Shown in pieces: positions 32,698 through 44,500 of a stretch of DNA of 64,000 nt. This DNA is from Schizochytrium sp. TIO01. Its lineage: Eukaryota > Sar > Bigyra > Thraustochytrida > Thraustochytriidae. Position 1 is the first letter of the stretch, and every line of letters starts with the position of its first letter. The stretch lies in contig SMSO01000025.1 in assembly GCA_004764695.1 (NCBI GenBank), positions 2,465,102-2,529,101 on the forward strand, in the 5' to 3' direction. Under the pieces are notes generated by a model that made no database searches, was not told the origin of the DNA, and saw only the letters and a program-made list of their open reading frames with translations. Both the position numbers and the translations under genes were made by a program.

Positions 32698-32905
32698 TTC
32701 CTGTTCTTGGACGAAGTAGTAGCACACGAATGAAATCAGGCAAGAAAACCTCGAATTTGCGACTCGAAAGCCTTCGTGCTGGACATCGCCGATATCGCCG
32801 CCAACAGGCAGGGGGCTATATCGCAGCGTCAGCTCCTAGGCAGTGCCCGCGGCATCCCTCCCCAACTTGAAGACCGCTGGCGAGCTGCAAGTTCTTGCGC
32901 TGTGT

Positions 32906-32939
32906 ATTCATTCATTCATTCATTCATTCATTCATTCAT

Positions 32940-32979
<40 letters not shown>

Positions 32980-32980
32980 T
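32906..32980. repeat. (ATTC)9 followed by (CTTT)10
   Basis: A compound tetranucleotide microsatellite. Perfect ATTC units run 32906-32941 and change directly into perfect CTTT units from 32941. Confidence 0.95.
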
Positions 32981-33288
32981 TTTGGCGCTGCTTTGGTTTC
33001 TTGTTTCCAAACTTTGGTTCATTCACTCCTTCATTCACGACTTGGCTGGTGCCTCCTCTTCTTGCCCGAAAGAGCGGCCGCCAGCGAAGAGGGCCCCGCC
33101 GGCGCCAGTCCGCGGGGAACTAGGCTGCTAGGTCACTCGGGTTCTGTCGCAGAACTCGCTCGCTCGCTGCGGAATCCAATGCGGACTGCGCGATGTGCGG
33201 GTTGCCGATCTTGAGCCACTCAATTAAAGGGAGACAGAGAGAGAGAGACAGAAAGAAAGAAAGAAAGAAGCGCCTTTCTCTATCTTTT

Positions 33289-33343
33289 ACTTTATTTTTA
33301 CTTTATTTTTACTTTATTTCTACTTTATTTCTACTTTATTTAT
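33289..33343. repeat. 11-bp tandem repeat, five units
   Basis: ACTTTATTTTT-type units begin at 33289, 33300, 33311, 33322 and 33333. They are preceded by GAGA and GAAA tracts at 33231-33270. Confidence 0.85.
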
Positions 33344-35192
33344 TTTATTGCTTTAGCTAAAACTAAGTGATCAAAATAATTTTTTAGGTTAATTAGTACT
33401 CATGATAATAATAATAATCATCGTCACAATCGTCGTAATAATAACTTAAAAAAGAATATCTTGAATAATACCTTGAATAGTGATAAATAATAAACATTGG
33501 ATAATAAAAGTACCCACTACTTGCTTGCTAGCCGCCCTGCTAGTGAAAACGATGTGATAGTTTTAATAGTTTATTTTTATTTTATTTTATTTTATTCATT
33601 TGTTTTAATTGAGAAAGGTTTTAAAGAATCTTACTCCTAACGAGAGAAGAGAAGAGCAACGCAACACAATAGTACAAATAACCCTTCTCAAAGTTCATCT
33701 CTTTGCTGTCGTATGCAATGCAAGTGTTCAAGTGGATCGCCATTTGGCCCTGACGCAGAAGTCGAAACGCACAGCCCATAGCTTTTAGCTGTTCCGAACT
33801 GGCCTCAGCTTCTGCGAACGGTATCGTTGCTCTACATTGCTTCTATTTTACTGTGAAGGAGCCCTCCACGCAAACCCAATGGCTACAGTTCATGGTAGTT
33901 AGGTCCCTACTTTAGCAAATCTTGATTCACCCTCTTTCGAACATGCTTGCATACACTAGTCTGGTGTGAATGGACCAGGTGTGCAGCGTCACATGCGTAC
34001 AAGACCGGGGTATCTTCCCGCATTGCTCTAATTTTATTAGCCTAAAACTAAACTAAATGCGCCAGAATGAGGATTCCTACCAAGTCCAATCAATCAAGTT
34101 CCAAACCGTCATCAGTTCAGGGCTCTCATGAATCATGGTGTCCTTGAATGCTCTTTTAAAATTGGCCATTTTGCCTGAGAATGCCTTTCATGAGGGGTGT
34201 GCGTGCGTGTGTGCGTGGCTTTGAGACTGAGTTTAATGGGGAGTAGGAGCAGCCTTCTTCTTCGAAAGCAAAGAAGGAGTTCTTCATGGGAAAAGACCAC
34301 CTTATTTTGTTATGTGGATGTATGGTGTAACTTAGTGTGATTAAGGTGAGTCTTTGTATCCTATCTGCGTTCTTTCGTTCTCTAGGCAGAATCCAAAGTC
34401 ACTCCCATAGTACACAGTATCTTGGCTATAGGTCACTTTATGGTATAATTGTCTACTTGTGAGGGCTTTATATGTAATAGTATAAGTTTGGAACAAATGG
34501 ATGATATAGTAGTTGACTTGAGTGACATGATTTTGGATAGCGCGAGAGAAGTTAGTCTCCGCTTCTTCAGTTCCTCTCCGCGACGACGCCTTGAAACCCC
34601 GCGAGCGACCGTGGACTCTGAAGCCGACCAGGTACGTCTCCCCTAACCATCTTGTTCTCTTGCTGCGCCGCAAATAGCCTCCCGCGCCCCTGCCACCTAG
34701 CATGGGCGACGCGGAAGCTCTGGCGCCGTCTCCATCTTTCTTGACTCTCTACGTTTTCTAGCGATTATCCAACATCGGCACTCCTTGTACACGACTCTTG
34801 AGACTGCAAACTACAGGAGAGAAAGCCTTTTGACCTCGGGAATGTAGTTCACCTGGGCAGGACGATCGTGATGCATTTTGTAGCATGCAGAAACAGTGGA
34901 AACTAACTTTTTCAGTGGATTTTTGCTTTCACATCGTGATCTTCTCTGTCGATGATCTTCTCCATCGGACATGGAAATGGCGATGACCTCAACTATATTA
35001 TGTACAAAAACTCCCATGATATTTTTTGTATGGAATCGTTCGGCGAATCTTGACCAAATGGCCTCGCGTTGTGATATGATGTTTGGCTTGTTTTGTGTTG
35101 TTGTTCTTTAATTGTGGATTTGTAGCAGCAAATAAAAGTGCGAGGAAGAAACTCTTGCTGGTGTAGCAAGCAACCAATACCTTTAGGACAAA

Positions 35193-35543
35193 ATGGCAGA
35201 CATGATGAAGCTGAAGAAGGCCGAGGACGAGGCCACCAAACAGGTCGAGGCTGCACGGAAGCAGCGTGCGGCGACCCTCAAGCAGGCTCGCGCCGACGCC
35301 GATGCTGAGATCAAAGCGTACCGTGATTCGCAGATGAAGAAGCTCACTACTCTTGAGAAGGACCAGTCCGATGATAACAGCTTGATCCAGGATCTCTCCA
35401 AGAAGATGGAGGAGGACATCTCAACGCTCAAGAGCGATGTCGAGAAGAACTCCAACACCATTGTCGACATGATGCTTCACGTGGTGACCCAGGTCGACCT
35501 CGTGGTCCCGCCCTCGCGCAAGGGTGTCAAGACCAAGAACTGA
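35193..35543 (+). CDS. V-type proton ATPase subunit G
   Basis: A 116-residue subunit of the peripheral stalk of the V1 sector, pairing with subunit E to hold the catalytic head. The sequence is one long helix rich in Ala, Lys, Glu and Gln, with the family's N-terminal pattern (KKAEDEATKQVEAARKQRA, LKQARADADAEIKAYR). The C-terminal end (MMLHVVTQVDLVVPPS) aligns in position with the usual MVCDVRPEVHPNY end. Length equals the family norm (about 110-125). Start ATG in caaaATGg. Single exon. Two more V-ATPase genes lie at 47.7 and 51.0 kb on the same strand. Confidence 0.9.
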   Translation: MADMMKLKKAEDEATKQVEAARKQRAATLKQARADADAEIKAYRDSQMKKLTTLEKDQSDDNSLIQDLSKKMEEDISTLKSDVEKNSNTIVDMMLHVVTQVDLVVPPSRKGVKTKN

Positions 35544-36417
35544 TGCTCGTGGCAATTACAAACAGCAGAATATCATGATAAGATTAACGGCGAGCAACGG
35601 CGAAAACTCTATGTGAACGATGAGGAATAAGCTCCGGCAAAGTTTTCTCGTTTTGTCAGAAAGCCCGAATCCAGCCAGTAAGCTAGCAAGTAACTTCGTG
35701 AATTAAGAAAGCTTGGGTGGGTGACGACGACACACCGCGTTTGTTTCTGCATCGCGCCAAGCCAACCGTCCAGTGTTTTTGGGCAACTTGCGAAATATAA
35801 AAAGAAAAAACAACTTTTAAGTGAAGCATTTTTTGTTTTCTTACCAACCAAAAAATTTTGGTTTTCTCAGACGAGGAAATGAATCGTTTGTTGTAATTTC
35901 TATGATTCATATTAATAGATAATACCATTCCATTACGCAAATAGCTACTCTAGAATCATAGTTTCACATGTTGAAAAATGTTATAGAAGTAGCTGCAATT
36001 GCTCCAGGCGCAAGAAAGGGAGGGTAGTTTGGTTGGATCGGTGCAATGAGACTTTAAACCAATTCTTTGACCTTGACCATAGTGTTTGTGAAGGCGACCT
36101 TTTTCCTCAAAATAAGAATCAAAGCAAAAAGAACAGGGAGAAATAACAAAAAAGGAGAGCACAATATTTTAGAATGTCGAATTTAGTGCATTTGCCTCTT
36201 GCGCACATATGGACCTACCTGCGCTGCTGCAGGATAAAGATTTGTACTTTTGTCAAGAGTTCTCGCATCATACGTTCCTATATCTATACTAAATTGGGAA
36301 GCAACAAGATGTCAGAGTCGTACATGCGCGATGATTTACACCGCATGAAATGGGAGAAAGAAGGCACTGAAAACCATGTCTTAAGTTTGTCACCAAACCA
36401 ACGATTCACTAGATACT
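35544..36417. other. Convergent intergenic region
   Basis: About 870 bp, AT-rich, holding the 3' UTRs of V-ATPase G and AOS1. No supported gene. Confidence 0.55.
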
Positions 36418-37854
36418 TTAATCATCGATCTCGGTAACAGCAGGAGCAATCGGAGGTACTGCCTCTGCTGTTTCGACCGCTGCATGAGAAGACTTCGTTT
36501 CAGAGTTCTCTTCCTTAGCATCAGCATCAGTATCAGCGGCAGGGGGTGCAAGTTGGCGCATAATGCCAGCACCAGACATACCATCAAAGAAGAAAAAGTT
36601 GTTCACAGGAGCATCCTTGCCAGTGATGCCCTTGAGAAGCTCCTGGCCAATAATTCCACCAACAACAGCACAGGTTGGGGACAGTTCAGCTCCTAAACGT
36701 GCACCCTTTACAAGTTCAACAACGGCATCCTCAGACAGCTGCTCAGGACTGATGTTCTGCGTAGACATAATAGTCTCCGTAAGCTCACGCGCAGCAGGTT
36801 CGGCCCAGGTATCAGCACCTGGAGCTGCATCGAGAGATTGGAGAACTTGCAAAGCGCAAAACTGCTCACCAATAGCCAAGCTAGAGTTTCGCGTTGTCAT
36901 GGTACGACGACGCTTTCTTTGAGGCTCAACAACATCCTTGAGCGAAACACTGAGAGCATCTTTAAGCGAGCAAAATGAGGCTTCGCGAGGTTCATGAGCA
37001 ACCACCTTTTCGCCGTCTGCGTTGAGTTTGTTTGTGATCGTTTTCGCAAGGTAGGTATGCGTGTCGCCAAGGTCTTGGAACACAGTCGCTGACCAACCAA
37101 AACTCCAAGCAGATACAAAGCCGATGGATAGCGCTCTGCACATTGCATTAAGGTTCACGATGGTATCCATGTTGCCATCTGCCACGCAGACCATTGAAAA
37201 GGGTTTGAGATCCTCAAGCGCCAAATCCCGGGCCTGCTTTGTCATAACACCAACCTTTACCAATGGGTTGAGTTCTTGAACAGCTGGCGCAGCAGCCTCA
37301 CCACGGTTCTTGCCAAGCGCTTCTGCTGTGAGGAAGAAATTGCCACCAAGGTCTGCGGGCTCGACAACATTATCGTCCTGAATGGTCACACTCACACCTG
37401 CGAGCACAATGTTCTTACACACTTCTGCATTCAAGGTCCGAAATCCTACAAAGAGGACATGGGAGCTGCGCATGCGCCGCTGCGCCTCCACACCTGTAGT
37501 CAAGTTTGATTGCAATACAAAACGCAGACATTAATCAGGAACATGGATGATAAGCACACATCATCCACAGACACCACAATCCGAGCAGAAATGACAGGAC
37601 AAACATGAGAATTTGCAAGTAAAATTTTCACGCAAAGCCCTCGTCACGAAGAAAGTCAAAATGAAGTGGGAAGAGCCGTCGTTTAACCAGTGCGTTAGTT
37701 TCTTTGCCCCGTTTGGCCTTGACCTTTCGTCCAATTTAGTTAAAGGATGGTATCGCCACCACCTTTTTAGCGTGCTAAACGTACCCCAAAGTCGGATCTG
37801 CCGATCGTACACGGCCGCCTCCTGATCGGAGATGTCAGTCTCCGTGGTGGCCAT
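36418..37854 (-). CDS. SUMO-activating enzyme subunit 1 (AOS1/SAE1), two exons
   Basis: The small subunit of the heterodimeric SUMO E1, partner of UBA2. It contributes to adenylation of SUMO but carries no catalytic cysteine. Exon 1 is 37854-37785 (MATTETDISDQEAAVYDRQI...) and exon 2 is 37493-36418. The intron (37784-37494) starts GTACGT and ends CTACAG, phase 1. Joining restores the YDRQIRLWGVEAQRRMR hallmark of the ThiF/E1 fold. The following SSHVLFVGFRTLNAEVCKNI and DDNVVEPADLGGNF segments match AOS1. The protein is about 381 residues, against about 350 in animals and fungi. A KRRRT basic patch could aid nuclear import. The last 40 residues are Ala/Glu/Asp-rich and unique. Confidence 0.92.
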
Positions 37855-38079
37855 TGTGCGTGCGAGAGCTTCGAGCCAAGAGTCGTCCGTAGCCGCGCTC
37901 CCGAATTAGTTTATCGTTGTTTGTTCTTTGCTGTTGATCTTTCTATTGCTATTGTTGATGGTGGTTGCCTTTTTTCTTTTTCCGCTTTGTTTCCTCTCTT
38001 TAAATCTTATATTTTAAATTCATCTTATTTTTTTTAATGTCTTTACAAATGATTAAAAATTAAGTTATGAAAAGGATAA

Positions 38080-39022
38080 TTAAAAATCTATTGCAGCAGC
38101 GTCATCTCCGCGAAGACTAGAACTTATTGCCTTAGAACCAGATCGTTGAGGGGCAGATAAATTCATTAACTCTGGATTTAGATCATAAACTTCCCCATCC
38201 AACTCTTTGATGTAGCGTTTTATGGTACGCACATCTGAACGATACATCATCATGCCCGGAATCGGATTCTCCGTAAAATGTGGCAGAACGTCTCCCTGAC
38301 GTCGACTTATCCGATATTTCAGATATGGAAATGCACCTCTTTTGTGGTCATAAGCAGGAAGACCACTAGATGAAGGGTTTTTACTCTTAGAGCCGAACGA
38401 AGGGGTTGATTATCTCTTGAAGGTGACGCAGGAGGAAATTTTGATCTCACTATCATCTATCCAGATAGATTCCGACATAAACAGTAGTTCATGATCAGAA
38501 CCTTCGTCTTCGTTAGGCCTGTCACTGATGACATTGGTCTTTGGGAGGGAGATGGCTTGGGAACTTCTCAGCTTTCCACCGAACCCTTCTTTCTAGCACT
38601 TGCTGCCACATGACTTCGTTTTGGTGTGGTTTGTAATGGATTTGTAGTTTGCTTGACCCAGGTTCCTTGCCAGGAGGTTTTGGTACATTTTTCACATTAC
38701 CAGCCGATAAGGTAGGATCATCTTGCTCTCCCTCCCCCTTTTTCTTTGTAGACTCACTGAATTTGATGTCTTGTTCATATATTTGTCAATATTAAAGAAA
38801 AATTCATCATCTAACAACCCGGTATCAACGACTTCATGACATGACACCCTATCAATGAATGCGACGTTTGTCTTCTTGGCTCTCGGTGATCTGTGTTTTC
38901 TGCTCATACTTACGTCATTGTCATTTGATGAGTTCGCTCGGCTCCTTCTTGTATGTAGTGCGTTTCTTCATATGGATCATTTGTGGCAATTCGTCTTCAT
39001 CTGATGATAAATCAGTTTCCAT
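38080..39022 (-). pseudogene. Decayed protein gene of unknown family with at least five frameshifts
   Basis: No single long frame exists. Successive frames on the minus strand nevertheless read continuous hydrophilic, protein-like sequence from an ATG at 39022 (METDLSSDEDELPQMIHMKK) to a TAA at 38082-38080 (SLRGDDAAAIDF). The order is METDL..., then RSPRAKKTNVAFIDRV, then STKKKGEGEQDDPTLSAG, then TNPLQTTPKRSHVAASARKK, then RPNEDEGSDHELLFMSES. A final 105-codon frame includes AYDHKRGAFPYLKYRISRRQ and DVRTIKRYIKELDGEVYDLN. Changes between frames fall near short homopolymers (for example CCCC and AAAA). A GTAAGT also occurs near 38905, so an intron may contribute. No family is recognised. Sequencing error is an alternative, but adjacent genes are intact. 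Confidence 0.55.
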
Positions 39023-39416
39023 TGGAAAATGATGGTCGTTACTATTTATCTACCCAAACCATAGACTTGCAATTGATCCTAAAAGTGGCTCACGTGGTTC
39101 ATGGCAAGCAAAATGAGAGCGATTAATGCATGCCAATGAAGTATAGCCGTAAATAATTTGTGACTCCCAGCTGTGATAAGGCATATTCTTATATAGGAAT
39201 GTTTACATCATCGATGATAAGTTTTCTTAGTTGTTAGAGCTCTGCAAATGTCGAAGTTTGCAACTTCGGCTCGAACTGACCGTCGCAGACAAAGTAGATA
39301 GGGTTTCGTTTCTGGAGTCTTACAAAAAGAATAAAGTGCCAATGTATTATAACTCTAAGTTTTGGGCTTTGTTGATATAGACCTAAATTGAATACTTCCT
39401 TCAGAGTATTCGAAGA
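39023..39416. other. Short intergenic region
   Basis: 394 bp between the decayed gene and the DUF4291 gene. AT-rich, no feature seen. Confidence 0.6.
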
Positions 39417-40469
39417 TCAAGATGACGTCGAAATACTCGTATGATTATCAGCGATGCTTTGAGCCTGCTCAACATGCTTGGGTTGACTTCCCTCGGCAGA
39501 TCGAGCATGATTCACTGTTTCACTTAGTACGTCAGCGGCTGTCTCTGCGCGAGGCAGCAAGAGCAACCGCTGTAGCACTTCTTTGGGACAGTGAGGCATA
39601 TAAGGCCGTTCAATTGGCAAACTGAGTTTTTCTAACGCGGCTAGTCGCTCTTCTTTTGATTTAATCTCATGAGCAAGACCAACCTCTTTGGCAAGCTCTG
39701 TAACATCTTCAATCGTTTCAACACTATTGACATATTTTTCAGATATTTGACCAGACAAGCCAATCTGAATTGCACGTTTGTTCAGCATTTTGCGAGGTTC
39801 AGGTTTCTTATCTTCAGGAGCGAACAAATCTCGCTCAGGATCCCATTGTACTCTACCAAGGGTTCCCCCACCGCCATGTTGACAAGCGCACTCCGTTAGG
39901 AGCTCAGCAACAGTTTCATGGGATAGCTTGACTTTTAACACTCGCTCTTGATTGTGTTTGCGCCCGTACCCACATCGATATAACATCCAAGCAAAGGACG
40001 GCTTAATCCATGTCATGCGCAAAGGCTTGAACTCGGGACCGCCAAAAGCTTGGTGTTCCACAGCATGATCTGCGATAGAGTCCTTAAATGCTTGGTAGAA
40101 ATATACACCTTCCTCATCCCATTCTGCATTGAAAACTTGAACAGTATCTTCTACCTTACGGAACGGTGTGCCTGATGCATTGCGTCGCGCGTTGCGAGGC
40201 CCTGGCCTCCTGCCATTTTTAGTCATGCTCAAGATACTTTGGCCGATATCACTCACGTTTCCAAGCAACTCCACAGCTCTTGAACAATATCTGCTCTCTG
40301 CAATAGCTCTAGGTGATTTACTCGCGTCTCTAAGGAACACGGACGCAGTATGGATTTGGACGTACTGAAGACCCCTCTCAACTATCATAGCAAATACAGC
40401 TGTCGTTTGTGATCTGGTGAAGCTGCTGCAAATCACCACCACAAATGTAGTACACAGTAGGTGAAGCAT
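39417..40469 (-). CDS. DUF4291-family protein
   Basis: A 350-residue protein of unknown biochemical function. Residues about 110-290 carry the DUF4291 pattern: VYFYQAFKDSIADHAVEHQAF, then LRMTWIKPSFAWMLYRCGYG, VQWDPERDLF, RAIQIGLSGQISEKYV and IEDVTELAKE. These match, in order, the conserved blocks I know from bacterial and fungal members. The first 80 residues (starting MLHLLCTTFVVVICSS) are not part of the domain. M81/82 (MTKNGRRPG) is an alternative start, in which case the hydrophobic N-terminus is 5' leader. The C-terminal 60 residues are Ala/Glu/Ser-rich. Divergent from the next gene across 234 bp, so the two may share a promoter region. Single exon. Confidence 0.85.
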   Translation of the reverse strand: MLHLLCTTFVVVICSSFTRSQTTAVFAMIVERGLQYVQIHTASVFLRDASKSPRAIAESRYCSRAVELLGNVSDIGQSILSMTKNGRRPGPRNARRNASGTPFRKVEDTVQVFNAEWDEEGVYFYQAFKDSIADHAVEHQAFGGPEFKPLRMTWIKPSFAWMLYRCGYGRKHNQERVLKVKLSHETVAELLTECACQHGGGGTLGRVQWDPERDLFAPEDKKPEPRKMLNKRAIQIGLSGQISEKYVNSVETIEDVTELAKEVGLAHEIKSKEERLAALEKLSLPIERPYMPHCPKEVLQRLLLLPRAETAADVLSETVNHARSAEGSQPKHVEQAQSIADNHTSISTSS

Positions 40470-40703
40470 TCTCTATCATTTCAGAATTCTGATCATCCCT
40501 CGTAGGGCGTTCCGCTCAAGTTTGCGGATCGTTCCGGTTCCGTGCCTGGTCTCCGATGGTTCCACTTTCAACACACTGAGCAAAAATCAAGACGAACATG
40601 ATAATGATGATGATGACGGTGCCCATCATCCGTATCTTTGGGTACAAGTACTCACGCTGTACAAACGAAGACAGCAGCTAAAAACGCAACCAGAATAACC
40701 TAG

Positions 40704-41378
40704 ATGTCCGCATCAGGCTTGTCTCGCGCTCAACGCGACAGACTCGAAGCAACAGGAGTTGACCCAGACGAGCAAGACCATGAGACCCACGTGGACATGG
40801 CAACCCTCTTTGCAAGGCAATCTCAGGCACAAACTCTAGATTCATCGTGGAGCAAGGGAGACGTAGAGAATCAGAAGCATGAGTTCGAAAGAAATGATAG
40901 ACAACACCTTAATGCCCAAAGTCCAGCCTCAGTTGTATCTCTGACGGGCAGTGGAAATCAAGACTCGCGATCCCTTCACAGAGCCTGCAGACAAATTTGC
41001 TATGCTGCACTCTTATGGCCAGCAATACGATCAGCATGGGAAAATAATGTCGCGTGCTCCATGCTTGCGATCTTCTTTACAGAGATCAGTGGGATCCTGT
41101 GTATTGCAAGGGCTATCCAGATTGCGTGGAACCAACCTCAAGTCTCCTTTGATCAAGTAGTTACGATGGCTCTTGCTGTATCTTACCTTTTTGTTACTTA
41201 TGGAGCGGGTACTGGGCAAGGTTTAATGAATTTATGGACTATTGCAGTATCTCTATACATGATGAAGATTTCTCTTCGGTCAGGAAGATCACCACGACTC
41301 GTCGTCATGTTGCTTCTCATTGGCTTTATGATGATGCCCCCTTCACCGCACTCTCTGATGTGTCCTGATAATGAATGA
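40704..41378 (+). CDS. Predicted membrane protein of unknown function
   Basis: A 224-residue ORF with an ATG in a tagATGt context. The first 90 residues are hydrophilic and acidic. Residues about 115-215 contain three or four hydrophobic stretches (SMLAIFFTEISGILCIARAI, VVTMALAVSYLFVTYGAG, NLWTIAVSLYMM, LVVMLLLIGFMMM), consistent with a multi-pass membrane protein. It ends with a short polar tail. I recognise no family. Support comes from length, ordered composition and its place in a tight divergent pair with the DUF4291 gene. It converges on the myosin gene, 135 bp away. Confidence 0.6.
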   Translation: MSASGLSRAQRDRLEATGVDPDEQDHETHVDMATLFARQSQAQTLDSSWSKGDVENQKHEFERNDRQHLNAQSPASVVSLTGSGNQDSRSLHRACRQICYAALLWPAIRSAWENNVACSMLAIFFTEISGILCIARAIQIAWNQPQVSFDQVVTMALAVSYLFVTYGAGTGQGLMNLWTIAVSLYMMKISLRSGRSPRLVVMLLLIGFMMMPPSPHSLMCPDNE

Positions 41379-41513
41379 ATAATATTTGAAATGTAAATTT
41401 TTATACATTGGCATTGTTGTTGCGCATCTTTGACTTGTTTCGGAAATGTGCTCAATCAAACTCTGGAAGTGGGCGAAATTATCGTAAAAGTAAGAAATTA
41501 TTTTCTTTATAGG

Positions 41514-44500
41514 TCATTCGTGGCGGGATGAAGTTTTCAGAGGCTCTGGGCGTTTCTGTTGTCGCAAGAGTTTCTGAGTAGGGTTACGCACCCTCCCATT
41601 TTGGGAGGTCTGGGCAGATGCTGTCTGGGCTACGCGGCGACGTTGCACGGCAAGCTGTTGCTGCTGTTTCTCAAAGACCGAGCGCTCACTTTCCAAAGGG
41701 TCAATTTCCTCTAGGAGATACTTTCCTAAACCTTCCATTCTACGCATAAAATTTTCACCAGAGTTGACAATGCCTCTGAAAAAGTTGTTTCCTGCTCTGC
41801 TCAAAGTAATGTCTTCATCGTCGATAGTTGGGCTGCTTTGAGCGAATGATCTTGGTGATCTGTTACTCTGACTTGCCAGATTTTCAAGGTCAATCACTGT
41901 CTCAACATTCTTGGTTTGAGCAAAACCCGACGATATTTGTCTCGCTTCGCCTCGTGGGTGTTGAGTTTTAACCTTTTGATGCGCGGCTTGATCAAGCGCT
42001 TGGTTCCGAGAAATTTTAACAGATAGCTCGCGATTAAGGCCTGAAGCCGGCGCGTCACTTGATTGGCTGCTGCCAGCGAGTTCCAATTTCGCTCCAGTAG
42101 ATGGGGTTGGCTGTTCTGCGAGTTCGCATAAGCGCTCTGAGAGTACCCGATTAGCCTCTTTGAGCTGCACGTTTTCACGCGAGAGCCGAACAACAGCAGC
42201 TTTGAGCTTCCGCGCAATTGCGATTGGCACGAATTCTTTGGATGGAGATGTAAGACTCGCAATGCTTTCGGATTGGGCCTTTTTGGGAGTGGTGTTAGGC
42301 GATTTTGAGTTTTCCTTTCGTGAGGCCTCTTTCTCAGGTGCATCTGGAGTTTCAGGGCTGCTGTCAGTGTCTTTACCGTACCTCTCGGCAGAGGGGTGAT
42401 CACCATTCCCCTGTGTTCCTTGGTCATTGTTGTTCACATCATCAGCATCCTTGCAATGAACTTGTGTGGTACCTGGTGGCGTGCCGGGAACGTTATTAGG
42501 TGTTGATAATTGCACAGATATTTCACTCACATGGTCGTTTATCTGGGATGCATAGTTGTGAGAAACCTTTAGAGCTAGTTCTGCCTCCAGCTCAGCAATG
42601 CGAGCGTTCAAAGTCTTGACGGTCTCTTGCAAACCAAAAACTGATTGAGCTTCACGGTATGCTGCAAGTCGCTTTACAAATAATTTTTGAGCAGAAAGAC
42701 GTCGCACGAGAGCTTGCATATGAATAACGTGTTTGTACTGAATGTCATAAGCTTTACGGCTCAAGCACATACGTACCCAACTCTGTAAACGTAGACTTGC
42801 ACATTGTTGAATTGCTCGCCGGGCCCGAAAGCATCGGAACATACACTGTATTGCAATAGCAGCGTTGATCGTCTTCTTGTACTGACGGACACAAACGAGT
42901 GATCGCCAGAATGATTGTGCGTGAATGACTGCTGCTCGCAGACGCTGAAATTGAAGCCGTGCGAATAGAGCTCGAGCGTAGTTCTGCAAAGTGCGTGCAG
43001 CACAAAACTTACGCACATACACCCGTGCGAGGAAACTACGCACGATCTTTTGCACAATAATAGTATTGTCTTGCAAGACTAACTGATGGCGCTCGCGCAA
43101 TATACGAAGAGCCCCGTGCACGAAAAATGTACGTGTTTTACCAACAAAGTAAAACGAGCGCTCATCCTGTTTCGTGAAAATGCGCTCAAGCATGCTTTGA
43201 GCTACCTGATTATGATTATCTTCGGCAAGAACAAAACCTATGTTGAAGTTCCGAACAATATCTGTGTGGGGGATGCGATCTGAATAACCTGCGCGCGAAA
43301 TTCGGATCGCCTCCACAACTCCACTGCATCTAAGCTGCTCACTCACCATATCATCATCAAAGTGATCCCTACGCATGGTTTTGTTTGGTTTAATGCAACG
43401 CACAAAATGTGTATTGGTCTCTGTAATCGCCTTCATAAGGTCTTCAAGCTGTCTGCGAAACTTGTAGGTTAAAGTACGCTTTCCAGAGCTCTGTTCACTC
43501 TCTGAACCTTGAGAAACCATAAGTTTTCTCATGAATTCATGGTTACCCTGCAGAATATATGCACCCAGCGTCTCATTAAGATGGTCGAGGTTGATTTCTA
43601 GGAAGTTATTTGCACTATAAGAAACCTTTCCAGCAAAATGCTGGATCGTGAATGTATGTTTGTCAAAGCGATCTCTTTGAAGGAGATGTGAACGAGAGGT
43701 GTCGGCCGTCAACTTCGATACAAAGCCATGATCTGAGCCATTCGGACGAACTGATTCCTCGTGAAGAAGGCCGAATACACTTGCAGACTTGCCTTGGATC
43801 AGTGCAATGACTTCGGCACCATCATTATGGTCAATGCGAGTCCATGGTACACCTTCTCGCTCATACTCTAGTTGAACTTGGTGCAGAACACAATCATTGA
43901 AGATTTGCTGAAGCCTTTCATTTGTAAAATTGATGCATAGCTGTTCGAGAGAATTCTTCTCAAAACATTCAAAGCCGAAGATGTCAAGAATCTTGATAGA
44001 ATGGTCGCTTGCTGCTGCTCTTTGTAGACTTTGCAGAAGCTGTTGCACTTCTACATCACCGTCGTCGCAGTCAATGTCGCCCATTTGATTAAGGCTTTTG
44101 AACTCAGCTGCATTGCCAATTATATTGCGATTGATTTGAGTAACAAGCCAATCAAAAAGTGCTGAGTAGAGGGCCTTTGCAAGAGCCTGAGCGTTGGCCT
44201 TAGATTCTTCTGCGGTCAAAGGTTTGGAAATACTTTCTTTGCCAACTTTGATTTGTCGTTTTGTGAGAGCTTCCTCAAGTTTGGTATCGTCGGTCTCACC
44301 CACAATAGATAAAAGTCGAGGCATGACTATTTCCTTGCTCAAAACACTCACTGAGGAGGTCTCAGCTGAGTCATCAGCCTGAAATTCGAGTTCCAGAAGG
44401 AAAAGAACTACAGAGAGTACATCAAGGATGTCCCGAAACACCTTCTCGTCACCCAAGCCAATACTCCTTAGAGCAGCACGAGTAATTAAGCCATGTTTCT

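Larger units (their letters stand above)
32238..35192. other. Repeat-rich intergenic region upstream of argininosuccinate lyase
   Basis: Nearly 3 kb between the 5' end of argininosuccinate lyase and V-ATPase subunit G. It is packed with microsatellites from 32396 to 33350, has a GC-rich island at about 33060-33200, and is otherwise AT-rich. Frames reading IHSFIHSFIH or FLSFFLSFFL are translations of microsatellites, not genes. No RNA gene was recognised. Confidence 0.6.

Noticed and set aside
32776-33214. Frames encoding IHSFIHSF and FLSFFLSF repeats
   Set aside because: These are direct translations of the (ATTC)n and (CTTT)n microsatellites.
38080-39022. Programmed ribosomal frameshifting to express the broken gene
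   Set aside because: At least five shifts in both directions without slippery-site regularity is unlike any programmed case; decay is simpler.
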